From Pseudodesulfovibrio portus (lineage in GTDB: Bacteria; Desulfobacterota; Desulfovibrionia; Desulfovibrionales; Desulfovibrionaceae): a DNA stretch of 64,000 nucleotides. Position numbers and translations under genes: made by a program. The notes beneath the pieces are model-generated. The model had not been told where the DNA came from and searched no databases. It was given only the letters and a program-made list of their open reading frames with translations. Location: the NCBI RefSeq assembly GCF_026000375.1, contig NZ_AP026708.1, forward strand, positions 1,056,501-1,120,500. The letters are read 5' to 3'. Positions 25,963 through 33,644 of the stretch are shown here, piece after piece (position 1 is the first letter of the stretch; each line of letters starts with the position of its first letter).

Positions 25963-27141
25963 TTAGAAGAACCAGGGATAACGGTATTCAAAACGAAGGG
26001 CCGTCTGATTCTGCTTCTGCTCTTTGTCTGTTAGGAGATTCTTGTTGTTGGTATGCCGGAACTCGAGGCGGATGGAAGCGTTTTCGGTCCACTTGTATCC
26101 GATCCAGGGGTGAACGTAATACGTCCGTTTCTTGCTCTCGGAAATCAGGCCCCCGGATTCGGTCTGAAAATAGGCGGTCTCGACAGCGGAGGAGAGCCGT
26201 TCGGTAAAGGAATACTTCCCCGACAGCTTCATCCTGGTTCGCACCGTCACCTCGCCGTCCGTGGACGGGGAAGCCTGACGGTCGGCCCCCAGGGTGAATT
26301 CCCACTTTTCCCGGTGGTAGGTGCCTGCAAGGTCGAAACTGAAGTACGTGTTCGCTCCGGTGGTGTCCTGCAAAGTCCTGAACGTGACGTCCGAACGGGC
26401 ATGGCCGAGGCCAAAATAGGCGGTGATATCGAACAGTTCTGACGGCTTGTAGTGCATGCCGCCCATCAGGTTGTAGACATCCTGATCCGTGTACCCATCG
26501 GTCCGGTCGAAATAGTAGTTGGTCAGGGAAAACTGCCCCAGAAGGCTCACCCGCTCGTTGTTCATGACATGGGACCAGCCCAACGTCCCGCCCTTGGACA
26601 CGCTGTCCGCGTTGCTGCTGCCCGTGTACACCGTCTGACTGTAGGGAAGGGTCAGGGTCAGGTTGTCTTTTTCCGTCATTCCCCACGAGACGCCGGGAGA
26701 CAGGGAATACCTGCGGCGCAGGGCCTGGGACGTGACGTTGCCCGACTCGGTCAGCTCATCTTCAAAGGTGTGGTCGTAGGAAAAAGAACTTCTGAAGTTG
26801 ATCTGGAGGGTCTCGGTAATGTCCTTCTCCCCGTCCAACCAGAAATTGTAGTTCTCCCGGTCATACTGGTTGAGGTCCGAATAGCGATAAACATTGGCCC
26901 TGGCACCGGTGGACAGGGTCCAGTCCTCCTGGCCGTAATCCACTTTTACCGCCGGGACCAAAAGCCATTCGAAGTCGGTTTTCTTTTTGAAATGGACATT
27001 GTCGTTGTAGGTCGTCTTGGCACTGATGGAGGGAGTAACCACGCCTTTTTCCGCACGGGCCGGGCCGGGCGCGACACAGACCACGAAGAGGAGCGCAAGG
27101 AGGCTCCAGATCGTGGTTGAACGCGAATAAAGGAACTGCAT
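25963..27141 (-). CDS. Outer-membrane beta-barrel protein of the PEP-CTERM locus
   Basis: The 392-residue protein has a signal peptide ending GPARA. The rest alternates polar and hydrophobic residues with many aromatic strand ends, and it finishes in RFEYRYPWFF, a typical outer-membrane C-terminus with terminal Phe. It probably forms a barrel of 16 or more strands and may be the outer-membrane exit pore for the polysaccharide. Similar barrel proteins occur in exosortase loci. It lies 41 bases after the Wza-type gene. Confidence 0.82.
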   Translation of the reverse strand: MQFLYSRSTTIWSLLALLFVVCVAPGPARAEKGVVTPSISAKTTYNDNVHFKKKTDFEWLLVPAVKVDYGQEDWTLSTGARANVYRYSDLNQYDRENYNFWLDGEKDITETLQINFRSSFSYDHTFEDELTESGNVTSQALRRRYSLSPGVSWGMTEKDNLTLTLPYSQTVYTGSSNADSVSKGGTLGWSHVMNNERVSLLGQFSLTNYYFDRTDGYTDQDVYNLMGGMHYKPSELFDITAYFGLGHARSDVTFRTLQDTTGANTYFSFDLAGTYHREKWEFTLGADRQASPSTDGEVTVRTRMKLSGKYSFTERLSSAVETAYFQTESGGLISESKKRTYYVHPWIGYKWTENASIRLEFRHTNNKNLLTDKEQKQNQTALRFEYRYPWFF

Positions 27142-27182
27142 GTCGATTTCGCTACCTGCGTATCGGATAAAGTGACTGCCGG

Positions 27183-27764
27183 TTAGGGGACCAGAACCGT
27201 ATCGCCCGGCTTGAGCGGGACGTTCTCGTCCAACCCGTCTCCGGCAACGGCCTTGACATAGTTGAAGGGAAGATATTTCTGCTTCCCGTCACTGCCGATG
27301 CGAACCACCAGGATGTCGTCACTCTCCGCATAGGGAGTCATGCCGCCTGCCAGGGCCAGGGCCTGGAGTACCGTTATCTGACCGCTCATCAGATACACGC
27401 CGGGCCGGTTGACCTTGCCGACAATATAGACCTGGGCGCTCCCGAGCTGTTGCAGCATGATCGTCACCGGCGCATCGGAGACGTATTCTCCTATACGCGT
27501 TTCAAATTCTTTTCGCAACTGTTCCACGGTCTTACCCGCCGCCTGCATATCCCCGATCAAGGGGAACGAGATCTTGCCGTCGGGCCGGACGATCACATTG
27601 GGCCGGGTCAGGCTCTCATCGCCCCAGACCGAAACCTCCAGGACGTCCCCGGCCCCAAGGGTGAACGAGTCCATGGAGCCCGCCTGTGCAGACCAGGCCA
27701 AAGACAGACAGACCACACAGGCCGCAACGGCCATCGAAATACGAAAATTCTTCAAAGCCTTCAT
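27183..27764 (-). CDS. Polysaccharide export protein, Wza-type
   Basis: I choose the ATG at 27764, preceded by GGGAGAGGG; longer frames run into the upstream gene. The 193-residue protein has a signal peptide ending SAQA. A Poly_export domain follows (FTLGAGDVLEVSVWGDESLTR, with VIVRPDGKISFPLIGDMQAAG), then one SLBB domain (AQVYIVGKVNRPGVYLMSG). It is short compared with Wza (about 380 residues) and lacks the C-terminal membrane helix, as is usual for exosortase-locus versions. The barrel protein encoded next may supply the pore. Confidence 0.88.
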   Translation of the reverse strand: MKALKNFRISMAVAACVVCLSLAWSAQAGSMDSFTLGAGDVLEVSVWGDESLTRPNVIVRPDGKISFPLIGDMQAAGKTVEQLRKEFETRIGEYVSDAPVTIMLQQLGSAQVYIVGKVNRPGVYLMSGQITVLQALALAGGMTPYAESDDILVVRIGSDGKQKYLPFNYVKAVAGDGLDENVPLKPGDTVLVP

Positions 27765-27832
27765 ACCCTCTCCCGTCACCCTGTTCGCACGAACAGGATA
27801 AAATTGCATTATTCCAAAGCGATACCAGCAGT

Positions 27833-28348
27833 TCAACACAGGTCGCTGTCCACGACCCTGTCGTACATGGCCTTGCCTTCGGCATCGGATCCGATGATCC
27901 TTGCGCCGATGTGCAGGTCCTTGTTCACAACCTCCATCCGGACCGACTTGCACCGGAACCGGACCGGCTTCATGTCTTCTGAAAAGGAAAAGATAACCTC
28001 GAACTCGAGACCCGAGGCATACTCCGACGCCAACCGTCCGCACAGCTTGCGCCCGGAGCAGACCACCCGCATGCCGCCCGGCGACACGTCACGGATATTG
28101 GCAGGCTGATACCGCACCGAGGCCTTGCCGTCCTCTTCCAGGTACAGCATGGCCGGGATGGAGATGTCCACGCGCCTGAACGCCCGCCGCTCCTCCGCGC
28201 CCTCCGGGACCACATGCCGACCGAGATATTGGGAAACGATACTCGCCAGCAGGGCTTCCGGCGTGGAGTCCACTTTCGCCGCCATTATCTCCAGGCTTTC
28301 GGCGAGTTCTCCGGAGACAAGATATTCCTTCTGGTTGTCCACATTCAT
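27833..28348 (-). CDS. PilZ-domain protein 1, first gene of the exopolysaccharide operon
   Basis: The 171-residue protein has about 50 helical residues, then a PilZ domain with the c-di-GMP motifs RRAFRR (54-59) and DVSPGG (87-92). PilZ domains of this form bind cyclic di-GMP. It is the first gene of a minus-strand operon running through the Wza-type, barrel, chain-length, kinase and ATPase genes. It probably links c-di-GMP to polymer export. The promoter is sigma-54-like and the palindrome upstream is degenerate. Confidence 0.85.
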   Translation of the reverse strand: MNVDNQKEYLVSGELAESLEIMAAKVDSTPEALLASIVSQYLGRHVVPEGAEERRAFRRVDISIPAMLYLEEDGKASVRYQPANIRDVSPGGMRVVCSGRKLCGRLASEYASGLEFEVIFSFSEDMKPVRFRCKSVRMEVVNKDLHIGARIIGSDAEGKAMYDRVVDSDLC

Positions 28349-28373
28349 CTCACAGGTTTTGAAGTACGCTGCA

Positions 28374-28390
28374 TGAAAAGACTATGCCAA
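28374..28390 (-). promoter_or_regulatory. Sigma-54-like promoter of the PilZ-export operon, TTTCA -12 type
   Basis: On the minus strand TTGGCATAGTCTTTTCA has GG-N10-TC. Transcription would start near 28363, only about 15 bases before the PilZ start codon. The form closely matches the promoters at 16130-16146 and 33024-33040. Confidence 0.55.
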
Positions 28391-28460
28391 CGCCGTTTTG
28401 TCAAACCCTTACGGGATAAAACCGCTTCATGGCAATGGCTAACCCTTCATAACGCCAGTG

Positions 28461-28477
28461 ATCCGAAAAAACCAGAC
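28461..28477. promoter_or_regulatory. Degenerate activator palindrome upstream of the PilZ-export operon
   Basis: ATCCG-AAAAAAC-CAGAC matches GTCCG-N7-CGGAC at eight of ten positions. It is centred 81 bp from the GG of the promoter. Just beyond it the 11-mer TCCCAAATCGA occurs twice (28485-28495 and 28516-28526), 31 bases apart, which may be a second operator. Confidence 0.45.
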
Positions 28478-28581
28478 GGGCATCTCCCAAATCGATCGGA
28501 AAATACGGGAGAAATTCCCAAATCGACGAGAGTTTCCCACCTTTTTGGATGAAAACTTCACCTACTTCTTGCCAAAATACC

Positions 28582-28610
28582 TTGAAATCTGACAAGAAAT
28601 ATGAAGAATA
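28582..28610 (+). promoter_or_regulatory. Candidate sigma-70 promoter of the PrsR-like gene
   Basis: TTGAAA, a 17-base spacer and AGAATA. Transcription would begin near 28617, right at the 5' end of the riboswitch, which supports the assignment. Confidence 0.4.
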
Positions 28611-28614
28611 CGTT

Positions 28615-28690
28615 TACTGAAAAGCCAAACTGAATGCGAATTCAGGACGGAAAGCCACGGATCTCAGGGAGACAGCCGAGCTGCCAGTAA
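28615..28690 (+). ncRNA. Cyclic di-GMP-I (GEMM) riboswitch in the leader of the PrsR-like gene
   Basis: The order of conserved parts fits GEMM-I: AAAGCCAAAC, then a P1b hairpin CTGAAT-GCGA-ATTCAG with a GNRA tetraloop (28630-28645). GGACGGAAAGCCACGG and, further on, AGCCGAGCTGCC follow. The GNRA loop and the matching receptor side are diagnostic of this class. It lies about 70 bases before the activator gene on the same strand. A GCGTGC-GTTT-GCACGC hairpin (28702-28717) follows without a T-run, so control may act on translation rather than by classic termination. Direction of the response cannot be read from the sequence. Confidence 0.8.
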
Positions 28691-28761
28691 GGTGCTGGGT
28701 CGCGTGCGTTTGCACGCCATTAAAGATAGTTAATACGCTTTCCCGCGCTGAACCGGGTTCA

Positions 28762-30204
28762 ATGGCAAGAATACTGCTCATCGATGACGGCGAGGATTTT
28801 CGCCTCCTTTTCGAGAACATGATCAATCGTCTCGGGCTCAAGTGCGTCTGCGCTCCGACCCTGAACGAAGGCATGGCCGAATTGCAGCAGCTCCCCTACG
28901 ACATCGTCTTTCTCGACGTCGACCTCGGGACGCACAACGGGTTGCACCATCTGCCCGAGATCCAATCCACTCCGGGAAATCCGGACGTCATCGTGGTTTC
29001 GGCCTCCCGCGACAGCCAGCACGCCGAGTCCGCCATCCAGATGGGGGCCTGGGACTACCTGGTCAAGCCGTTTCGTTTCGTGGACTTCGAGCAGTGCCTG
29101 ACCCGGTGCGTCAAGCACAGGGACGCCCGAAACCGCTTCATATCCGAATCAACATTTCATCGCGGCCCCATTATCGGGTCCAGCCCGAAGCTGCTGCGCG
29201 CCATCCAGTGGGTGGGCATCGTGGCCCGCACCAAGAACAATGTCCTGCTCCTGGGCGAGACCGGCACCGGCAAGGAATTGTTCGCCCGGGCCGTGCACGA
29301 CAACAGCGACCGGCGCAAGAAGCCCTTCACCGTGGTGGACTGCACCAACCTGCCCAACACCCTGGCCCAATCCATTCTCTTCGGCCACGAAAAGGGCACC
29401 TTCACCGACGCCAAGGAAAGCCGCGAGGGGCTGTTCAAGCAAGCGGACGGGGGCACCATCTTTCTCGACGAAATCGCGGACCTCGCCGCCCCCACCCAGC
29501 GTTCCCTGCTCCGCGTCCTGCAGGAACACTCCTTCAGGCCGCTCAGTTCGAAGCAGGAAGTCTCCAGCGACTTCAGGCTGGTGGCGGCCACCAACCGGGA
29601 CCTGTCCCGCATGGTGCAGGAAGGCACGTTTCGAAAGGACCTCTATTTCCGACTCAAGTCCTGCCTGATCAACCTGCCGCCCCTGCGTGAGCGGCCCGAA
29701 GACGTGGAGCCCCTGGCACACCATTACATCAAAAAGATCTGCGAGGAGCAGGGCGCTCCCTGCAAGCGGCTTTCCCAGGACTGCCTGGAAGCGCTCAAGC
29801 AGTACAACTGGCCGGGCAACGTCCGGGAGTTGATCAACACGATGAACTACGCCATCTCCAATTCCTATGACGCCAAGACCCTGACCTCCTACCACCTGCC
29901 GCGCGAAGTGCGCATCTGCATGGTCAAGTCCACGGTGGAAAAGGCCAACGAAACCCCGGTCCACCAGCAACATCAAGTGACGGTCATGCCCAAGCCCGAG
30001 ACCGAGATCGAGATTCTGCCGACATTCAAGGAAGTCCGAAACATGGTGGTCACCCAGATGGAGGCCGAGTACCTGATCGAACTCATCAAGCAGACCGACG
30101 GCGACCTCAAGAAGGCTTGCAAGGTGGCGGACCTGTCGAGGGCGCGGCTCTACGAACTCCTGCAGAAGCACGAAATCGACTACAAGCAACCGGCAAGGAT
30201 GTAA
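28762..30204 (+). CDS. PrsR-like sigma-54-dependent response regulator
   Basis: The 480-residue protein has a receiver domain (D52, K102), an AAA+ sigma-54 activation domain and a C-terminal Fis-type helix-turn-helix (GDLKKACKVADLSRARLYELLQ). The AAA+ motifs include Walker A GETGTGKE at 165-172 and GGTIFLDE at 230-237. The loop that contacts sigma-54, normally GAFTGA, reads GTFTDA (212-217). Domain order and setting match the response regulators of PEP-CTERM/exosortase loci. It is the best candidate to bind the GTCCG-N7-CGGAC palindromes. Its partner kinase is not in this window. Its leader carries a c-di-GMP riboswitch, and the ribosome site is weak. Confidence 0.88.
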   Translation: MARILLIDDGEDFRLLFENMINRLGLKCVCAPTLNEGMAELQQLPYDIVFLDVDLGTHNGLHHLPEIQSTPGNPDVIVVSASRDSQHAESAIQMGAWDYLVKPFRFVDFEQCLTRCVKHRDARNRFISESTFHRGPIIGSSPKLLRAIQWVGIVARTKNNVLLLGETGTGKELFARAVHDNSDRRKKPFTVVDCTNLPNTLAQSILFGHEKGTFTDAKESREGLFKQADGGTIFLDEIADLAAPTQRSLLRVLQEHSFRPLSSKQEVSSDFRLVAATNRDLSRMVQEGTFRKDLYFRLKSCLINLPPLRERPEDVEPLAHHYIKKICEEQGAPCKRLSQDCLEALKQYNWPGNVRELINTMNYAISNSYDAKTLTSYHLPREVRICMVKSTVEKANETPVHQQHQVTVMPKPETEIEILPTFKEVRNMVVTQMEAEYLIELIKQTDGDLKKACKVADLSRARLYELLQKHEIDYKQPARM

Positions 30205-30215
30205 TTTCAACGAAA

Positions 30216-30238
30216 AAAAGGCGGAATATCCGCCTTTT
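30216..30238. terminator. Intrinsic terminator between converging genes
   Basis: AAAAGGCGG, an AATAT loop and CCGCCTTTT. A- and T-runs on both sides let it serve both the activator gene and the second PilZ gene. Confidence 0.85.
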
Positions 30239-30313
30239 CCATTGAAGCATTGTGGTAGAATGATGCCCGTAACCGCTCGTCGCCCTTCTATCTCCAGGCG
30301 GGAACCGGCGCGA

Positions 30314-30805
30314 CTAGTTCACGCCGGCGGCGAGAATGGTCTTGAGCGAATCGAAATTGTCGTTGTTCCCGTCCACGAACTCGCATCCCAACTCGGAAGC
30401 GTCCTTGCGGTAGATGTGGCGCACCTCGCAAGTAAAACAGACCGGGTACTCCTTGTCGGGCACGGTGAAGATGATTTCCACCTGGCCTCCCACCTTGACC
30501 ACTTCTTCGATGTCTTCGAATTCACTGTGGCACTGGAGCTTGAGGCCGCCCTCGGAAAGATCGAGAATCCGTCCGGGCAGGATTGCGGTACCGACCTCGC
30601 CATCGATGGGCCGGGCCACTGCCGACATATCCACGCCGACGCGGCCGTGTTCTCTCCTGTTGACGAGCTGCTGCCCGCTGAGGAACTGTTCGATGGCGCG
30701 ATTGATGATCACACCGACTTCGACATCGCGTACCGTGGCCTCGTGTTCGAGGGACTCCCGAACCGACTCCAGGGTGTCGAAACAAATGGTTACTGACTTA
30801 GACAA
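30314..30805 (-). CDS. PilZ-domain protein 2
   Basis: I choose the TTG at 30805, because AAGGA lies six bases before it; the upstream GTG has no ribosome site. The 163-residue protein has about 45 N-terminal helical residues with an INRAIEQFLSG segment, then a PilZ domain. Its c-di-GMP motifs are NRREHGR (R50, R51, R55) and DLSEGG (82-87). It is a second likely c-di-GMP effector beside the exopolysaccharide island. It converges on the activator gene. The target is unknown. Confidence 0.82.
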   Translation of the reverse strand: MSKSVTICFDTLESVRESLEHEATVRDVEVGVIINRAIEQFLSGQQLVNRREHGRVGVDMSAVARPIDGEVGTAILPGRILDLSEGGLKLQCHSEFEDIEEVVKVGGQVEIIFTVPDKEYPVCFTCEVRHIYRKDASELGCEFVDGNNDNFDSLKTILAAGVN

Positions 30806-31200
30806 ACTGCGTTCCTTACTTTTTAGCAGCAATGACACACATCGTCCGCTCCGCCGACTCGGTCGACCCTTCCCGGTGTCCCTTTCACGCCGGAATAATG
30901 GCGTATCAGGCAGGAAATGCTTGGGTCTGAAGCGGTCATTTTCAAAATGCTATTTTTATGCCAATACAAATAATTCCCTATATTCGGAGAGGTTAGCGCT
31001 ATGCTATTTTTACTGCGACTTAAAAAATGGCAATTTTCCGAATTTTCAAGACTATTTCACAAAAAAAGAAGCTTGCCCCTGTGGAAAACTCACGATTGCG
31101 CCCAAATTCCTTGAAACAACCGGGTGTTGCCGCCAAAACCGCGACACGAAATCAACACCGCCGCGCACTTCAACAATAAGCAAAAGTGAAACAAAAACAA
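30806..31200. other. AT-rich spacer with a 12-base direct repeat
   Basis: No gene is apparent. The sequence ATGCTATTTTTA occurs at 30947-30958 and again at 31001-31012, 54 bases apart. The region holds the promoters of the second PilZ gene and of the VanZ gene, but I cannot place them with confidence. Confidence 0.45.
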
Positions 31201-31581
31201 ATGAATAATCGTACCCAACAACGTTGTATCCATTTTTCCCGGACACTGTGGCTAATTTGTCTGACTTTTGTGTCCGTGGGGTCTGTTTTGCCCGGAACAG
31301 GCCATTTTCAGCCGATTATTGGCAGTGACAAGCTGTTACACCTGATTTCTTACGCCGGGTTGGCTCTGCTCCAACCTCTATTCCTCAAAGAAGAACGACG
31401 CCTTCTTCGTTGGGCGCTTCTCCTGGTGCTCTGGGGGATACTCCTGGAAGGAGTCCAGGGGCTGGTGCCCAATCGAACCCCCTCGTTCTGGGACTTCATC
31501 GCCAACACCACGGGCGTCATGCTGGGGACCTGGGCCGGAAGGCGGATCAGACGGCGGCTGTACCGCACCACCCCATCCTGA
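31201..31581 (+). CDS. VanZ-family membrane protein
   Basis: The 126-residue protein has four predicted membrane helices (about 14-32, 45-62, 70-88, 98-116). It carries the VanZ motifs SDKLLHLISYAGLALL, LEGVQ and NRTPSFWDFIANTTGV. VanZ proteins are frequent near exosortase loci, and some have been proposed to act on polyprenyl-linked sugars. The start is uncertain: the ATG at 31201 and a GTG at 31186 both lack a good ribosome site. It is not an exosortase, because it lacks the conserved Cys and the length of about 250 or more residues. Confidence 0.8.
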   Translation: MNNRTQQRCIHFSRTLWLICLTFVSVGSVLPGTGHFQPIIGSDKLLHLISYAGLALLQPLFLKEERRLLRWALLLVLWGILLEGVQGLVPNRTPSFWDFIANTTGVMLGTWAGRRIRRRLYRTTPS

Positions 31582-31589
31582 GCAAAGAC

Positions 31590-31620
31590 GAGGCCCCGGC
31601 AGACGGACTGCCGGGGCCTC
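31590..31620. terminator. Intrinsic hairpin between converging genes
   Basis: GAGGCCCCGGCAG and CTGCCGGGGCCTC form a 13-pair stem with a five-base loop between VanZ and sorted protein 3. Confidence 0.8.
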
Positions 31621-31641
31621 GCTGTCATTGACGCGTCGGCG

Positions 31642-32232
31642 TTACTGCCGGCTGCGGCGCAGACCGATCAGGCCTGCCAGTCCGGTGCCGAGCAGCCAGA
31701 CCGCACCCGGGATCGGGGTAGCGGCCCTGCTGGCCTGGAGAATCATGTCGTCGTAGTCGCTGTCGCCGTTCCAGGCGTCGTTGAAGGCGATAAGCAGATT
31801 GCCCGCCAGGAACGTCGTGCCGTTGACCGTGAAGTCGTTCAGAATTGTGAAGATCCAGACCGCATTGTTGTCGGCCATGGAAAACAGTTCCTGATCATCG
31901 ACATCGTAAAAGGAAGAACCGGCAAGCTGCACACCTGAAACAGTGGCCCCCCACGCACCCTCGTTGGAGAGCTGCTCGCCGGTGGGGGCGGTCCACAAGT
32001 TGTTGTGTCCGGCCTCTTCGTAGGCGAAAGAAACGTCCCACAGGCCGCCGGGCACGTCGTTCATGGGGGAAGCGCCCTCGGTGCCGGGCACGATGCTGTT
32101 CAGGGAAAGATATTCACTGGTGTCCTTGCTGGTGAAGTTGTCCAGCGTGCTCGGGAACGGTAAGGCAAAAGCGGACACGCTCATCAACAGGACCGCAGAC
32201 GCGGTCAGGATCATCAATCTGTAGGCTCTCAT
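31642..32232 (-). CDS. PEP-CTERM-like sorted surface protein 3
   Basis: The 196-residue protein has a signal peptide ending SAFA and a secreted domain of about 145 residues. It ends in the sorting tag TPIPGAVWLLGTG with a hydrophobic helix and RRSRQ. The segment NDAWNGDSDYDDMILQ resembles the acidic motif of DUF4114 secreted proteins, which may bind calcium. It lies about 80 bases behind the next sorted-protein gene, and both probably share the promoter at 33024. Confidence 0.83.
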   Translation of the reverse strand: MRAYRLMILTASAVLLMSVSAFALPFPSTLDNFTSKDTSEYLSLNSIVPGTEGASPMNDVPGGLWDVSFAYEEAGHNNLWTAPTGEQLSNEGAWGATVSGVQLAGSSFYDVDDQELFSMADNNAVWIFTILNDFTVNGTTFLAGNLLIAFNDAWNGDSDYDDMILQASRAATPIPGAVWLLGTGLAGLIGLRRSRQ

Positions 32233-32314
32233 ACTCTGGCTCCTTGGGGAATACTGCGGGCGGCATTGGGCCGCCGCTCATCATTCATTCTCAATTTGAA
32301 TTAGCTTGGGTAGA

Positions 32315-32959
32315 TCAGGACCGAAACTTTCTGCGCAGGCCCACCAGCCCGAACAGGCCGGTACCGAGCAGCCACGCCGCGCCGGGAATGGGGGTCGGGG
32401 TCGCGATGTCGCTCCCATCCAGGGAGTCACCGTCCCAGACCGCCTGGAATCGCGCCAGGAAGGGTTCGAGGCCGGTGAACGAGCCGTCCGTGACGGTGAA
32501 CATGAAAATGGCAGTGTCGCCGTCGGCGATGCCGATCACCTTTTTCCCGCCCAGAAAGCCGCCGTCGGTGAACAGTCCGAAATTCACTGAATCCTTGTAG
32601 GGACGCACCGCTTCCCGGTTGCCGACGTCGTTTCCGGTCACGGTGCCGAAGGTCCATTCATAGGTCGTGTTCTCGTTCTGCTGGTGGATCAAGGGGGTGG
32701 TGCCGTCGGCCAGGAATGCGCCATCAAAGGTCAGTCCAAGCCCTGAGGGGACCTGAAAAGCCAGGGAGGTCAGATATGACTCAACGCCGGAAGTGTTGGT
32801 CACCTGCAGCGTCAGGCTCGTACCGGCCAGGGTCGAAGAAATGGTTGCACTTATATCGTTCGGATAGTCGGAACCGACGAGGCTCGTTGCATGCGCCACC
32901 TGTGCCCCGACAGCGGACATCGCGAATACCAGACTCATGGCGATCAATAATTTCTTCAT
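32315..32959 (-). CDS. PEP-CTERM-like sorted surface protein 2
   Basis: I choose the ATG at 32959, with GGGGGA six bases upstream. The 214-residue protein has a signal peptide ending AHA and a beta-rich secreted domain that looks like an immunoglobulin-type fold. It ends in the tag TPIPGAAWLLGTG, a hydrophobic helix and RRKFRS. The tag is nearly identical to that of sorted protein 1, so the same (unseen) exosortase should handle both. Its promoter has the TTTCA-type sigma-54 element and a clean upstream palindrome. Confidence 0.85.
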   Translation of the reverse strand: MKKLLIAMSLVFAMSAVGAQVAHATSLVGSDYPNDISATISSTLAGTSLTLQVTNTSGVESYLTSLAFQVPSGLGLTFDGAFLADGTTPLIHQQNENTTYEWTFGTVTGNDVGNREAVRPYKDSVNFGLFTDGGFLGGKKVIGIADGDTAIFMFTVTDGSFTGLEPFLARFQAVWDGDSLDGSDIATPTPIPGAAWLLGTGLFGLVGLRRKFRS

Positions 32960-33023
32960 GCCCAATCCCCCGCATTAAATCGTTCACATTTCGCCCTCCT
33001 ATCGAAGGCGTATTCTTAATATA

Positions 33024-33040
33024 TGAAATATTCATACCAA
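33024..33040 (-). promoter_or_regulatory. Sigma-54-like promoter of sorted proteins 2 and 3, TTTCA -12 type
   Basis: On the minus strand TTGGTATGAATATTTCA has GG-N10-TC followed by AT. Transcription would start near 33013, leaving a leader of about 54 bases. Confidence 0.5.
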
Positions 33041-33111
33041 CTCAAAAACAACGAACAAAACAAAGAGGTTAATGCAGCGCCAAAAAGAAGTCGCCATCTA
33101 AAAGCCCTCTA

Positions 33112-33128
33112 GTCCGATATTTTCGGAC
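33112..33128. promoter_or_regulatory. Activator palindrome of sorted proteins 2 and 3
   Basis: GTCCG-ATATTTT-CGGAC is perfect and is centred 82 bp from the GG of the promoter. No gene ends nearby on the side that would make it a terminator, which favours an operator role. Confidence 0.6.
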
Positions 33129-33608
33129 ACGCTTGATGGCCGATAATAGCTATTATGTTTATTCCAAGACAGCAACCATTATCATCTTGAGAGTCGATTC
33201 ATACCTGCAATTTTACACCTATCCAGCCGGAATCCGCCTAATGGCGGGGAAAACAGGACTCCCTGCTTTTTTATTGAAAACCATTGTTCTTTTAACAAAA
33301 ACAGTCTTCTGTGTTTTTACATTTTTAATCCACCAATTAAAAGCACCACCGACTGCGCCACTTGTCCGGTTTTTTCAGAAAACCAGCGGGCCGATTCTCC
33401 TTTCACTCAACATCCATGGCAAGACACTGTAAAGACATATGAAATTCTAATCGGCCTGCATGCTCTCAATCGAATTACCAACTACTCTTTTTCAAGGCGT
33501 GTGGATCATGGCCACACCCCTTTTGGGCATCAGCTTGGCCACCATGATGCTAGTGACCTCGCTGGCGCCGCCTCCATCAAAAGACACACGTTCGTCACAC
33601 GCCGCCCA
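33129..33608. other. AT-rich spacer before the arsenic operon
   Basis: I see no supported gene. A partial copy of the activator palindrome, GTCCG-GTTTTTT-CAGAA, lies at 33364-33380, but no sigma-54 box is at the usual distance on either side. Candidate frames here have atypical codon use and no ribosome site. Confidence 0.4.
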
Positions 33609-33636
33609 TTGACATATCCGCTTATCCGGATATACG
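33609..33636 (+). promoter_or_regulatory. Arsenic operon promoter overlapped by an ArsR operator
   Basis: TTGACA, a 16-base spacer and TATACG form a sigma-70 promoter. The inverted repeat ATATCCG-N6-CGGATAT (33614-33633) covers the spacer and part of the -10 box. That is the expected position for an ArsR repressor. The predicted transcript start falls at about 33643, next to the start codon. Confidence 0.65.
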
Positions 33637-33644
33637 AGATGGCC

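Noticed and set aside
27183-28043. Longer start for the Wza-type protein
   Set aside because: The longer frame runs through the PilZ gene region and lacks a ribosome site; the ATG at 27764 gives a proper signal peptide.
31186-31581. Exosortase in place of the VanZ protein
   Set aside because: The protein is too short and lacks the exosortase cysteine and arginine motifs, while VanZ motifs are clear.
33133-33432. A 99-codon frame before the arsenic operon
   Set aside because: It has no ribosome site, is AT-rich with atypical codon use, and matches nothing I know; the region looks like regulatory spacer.
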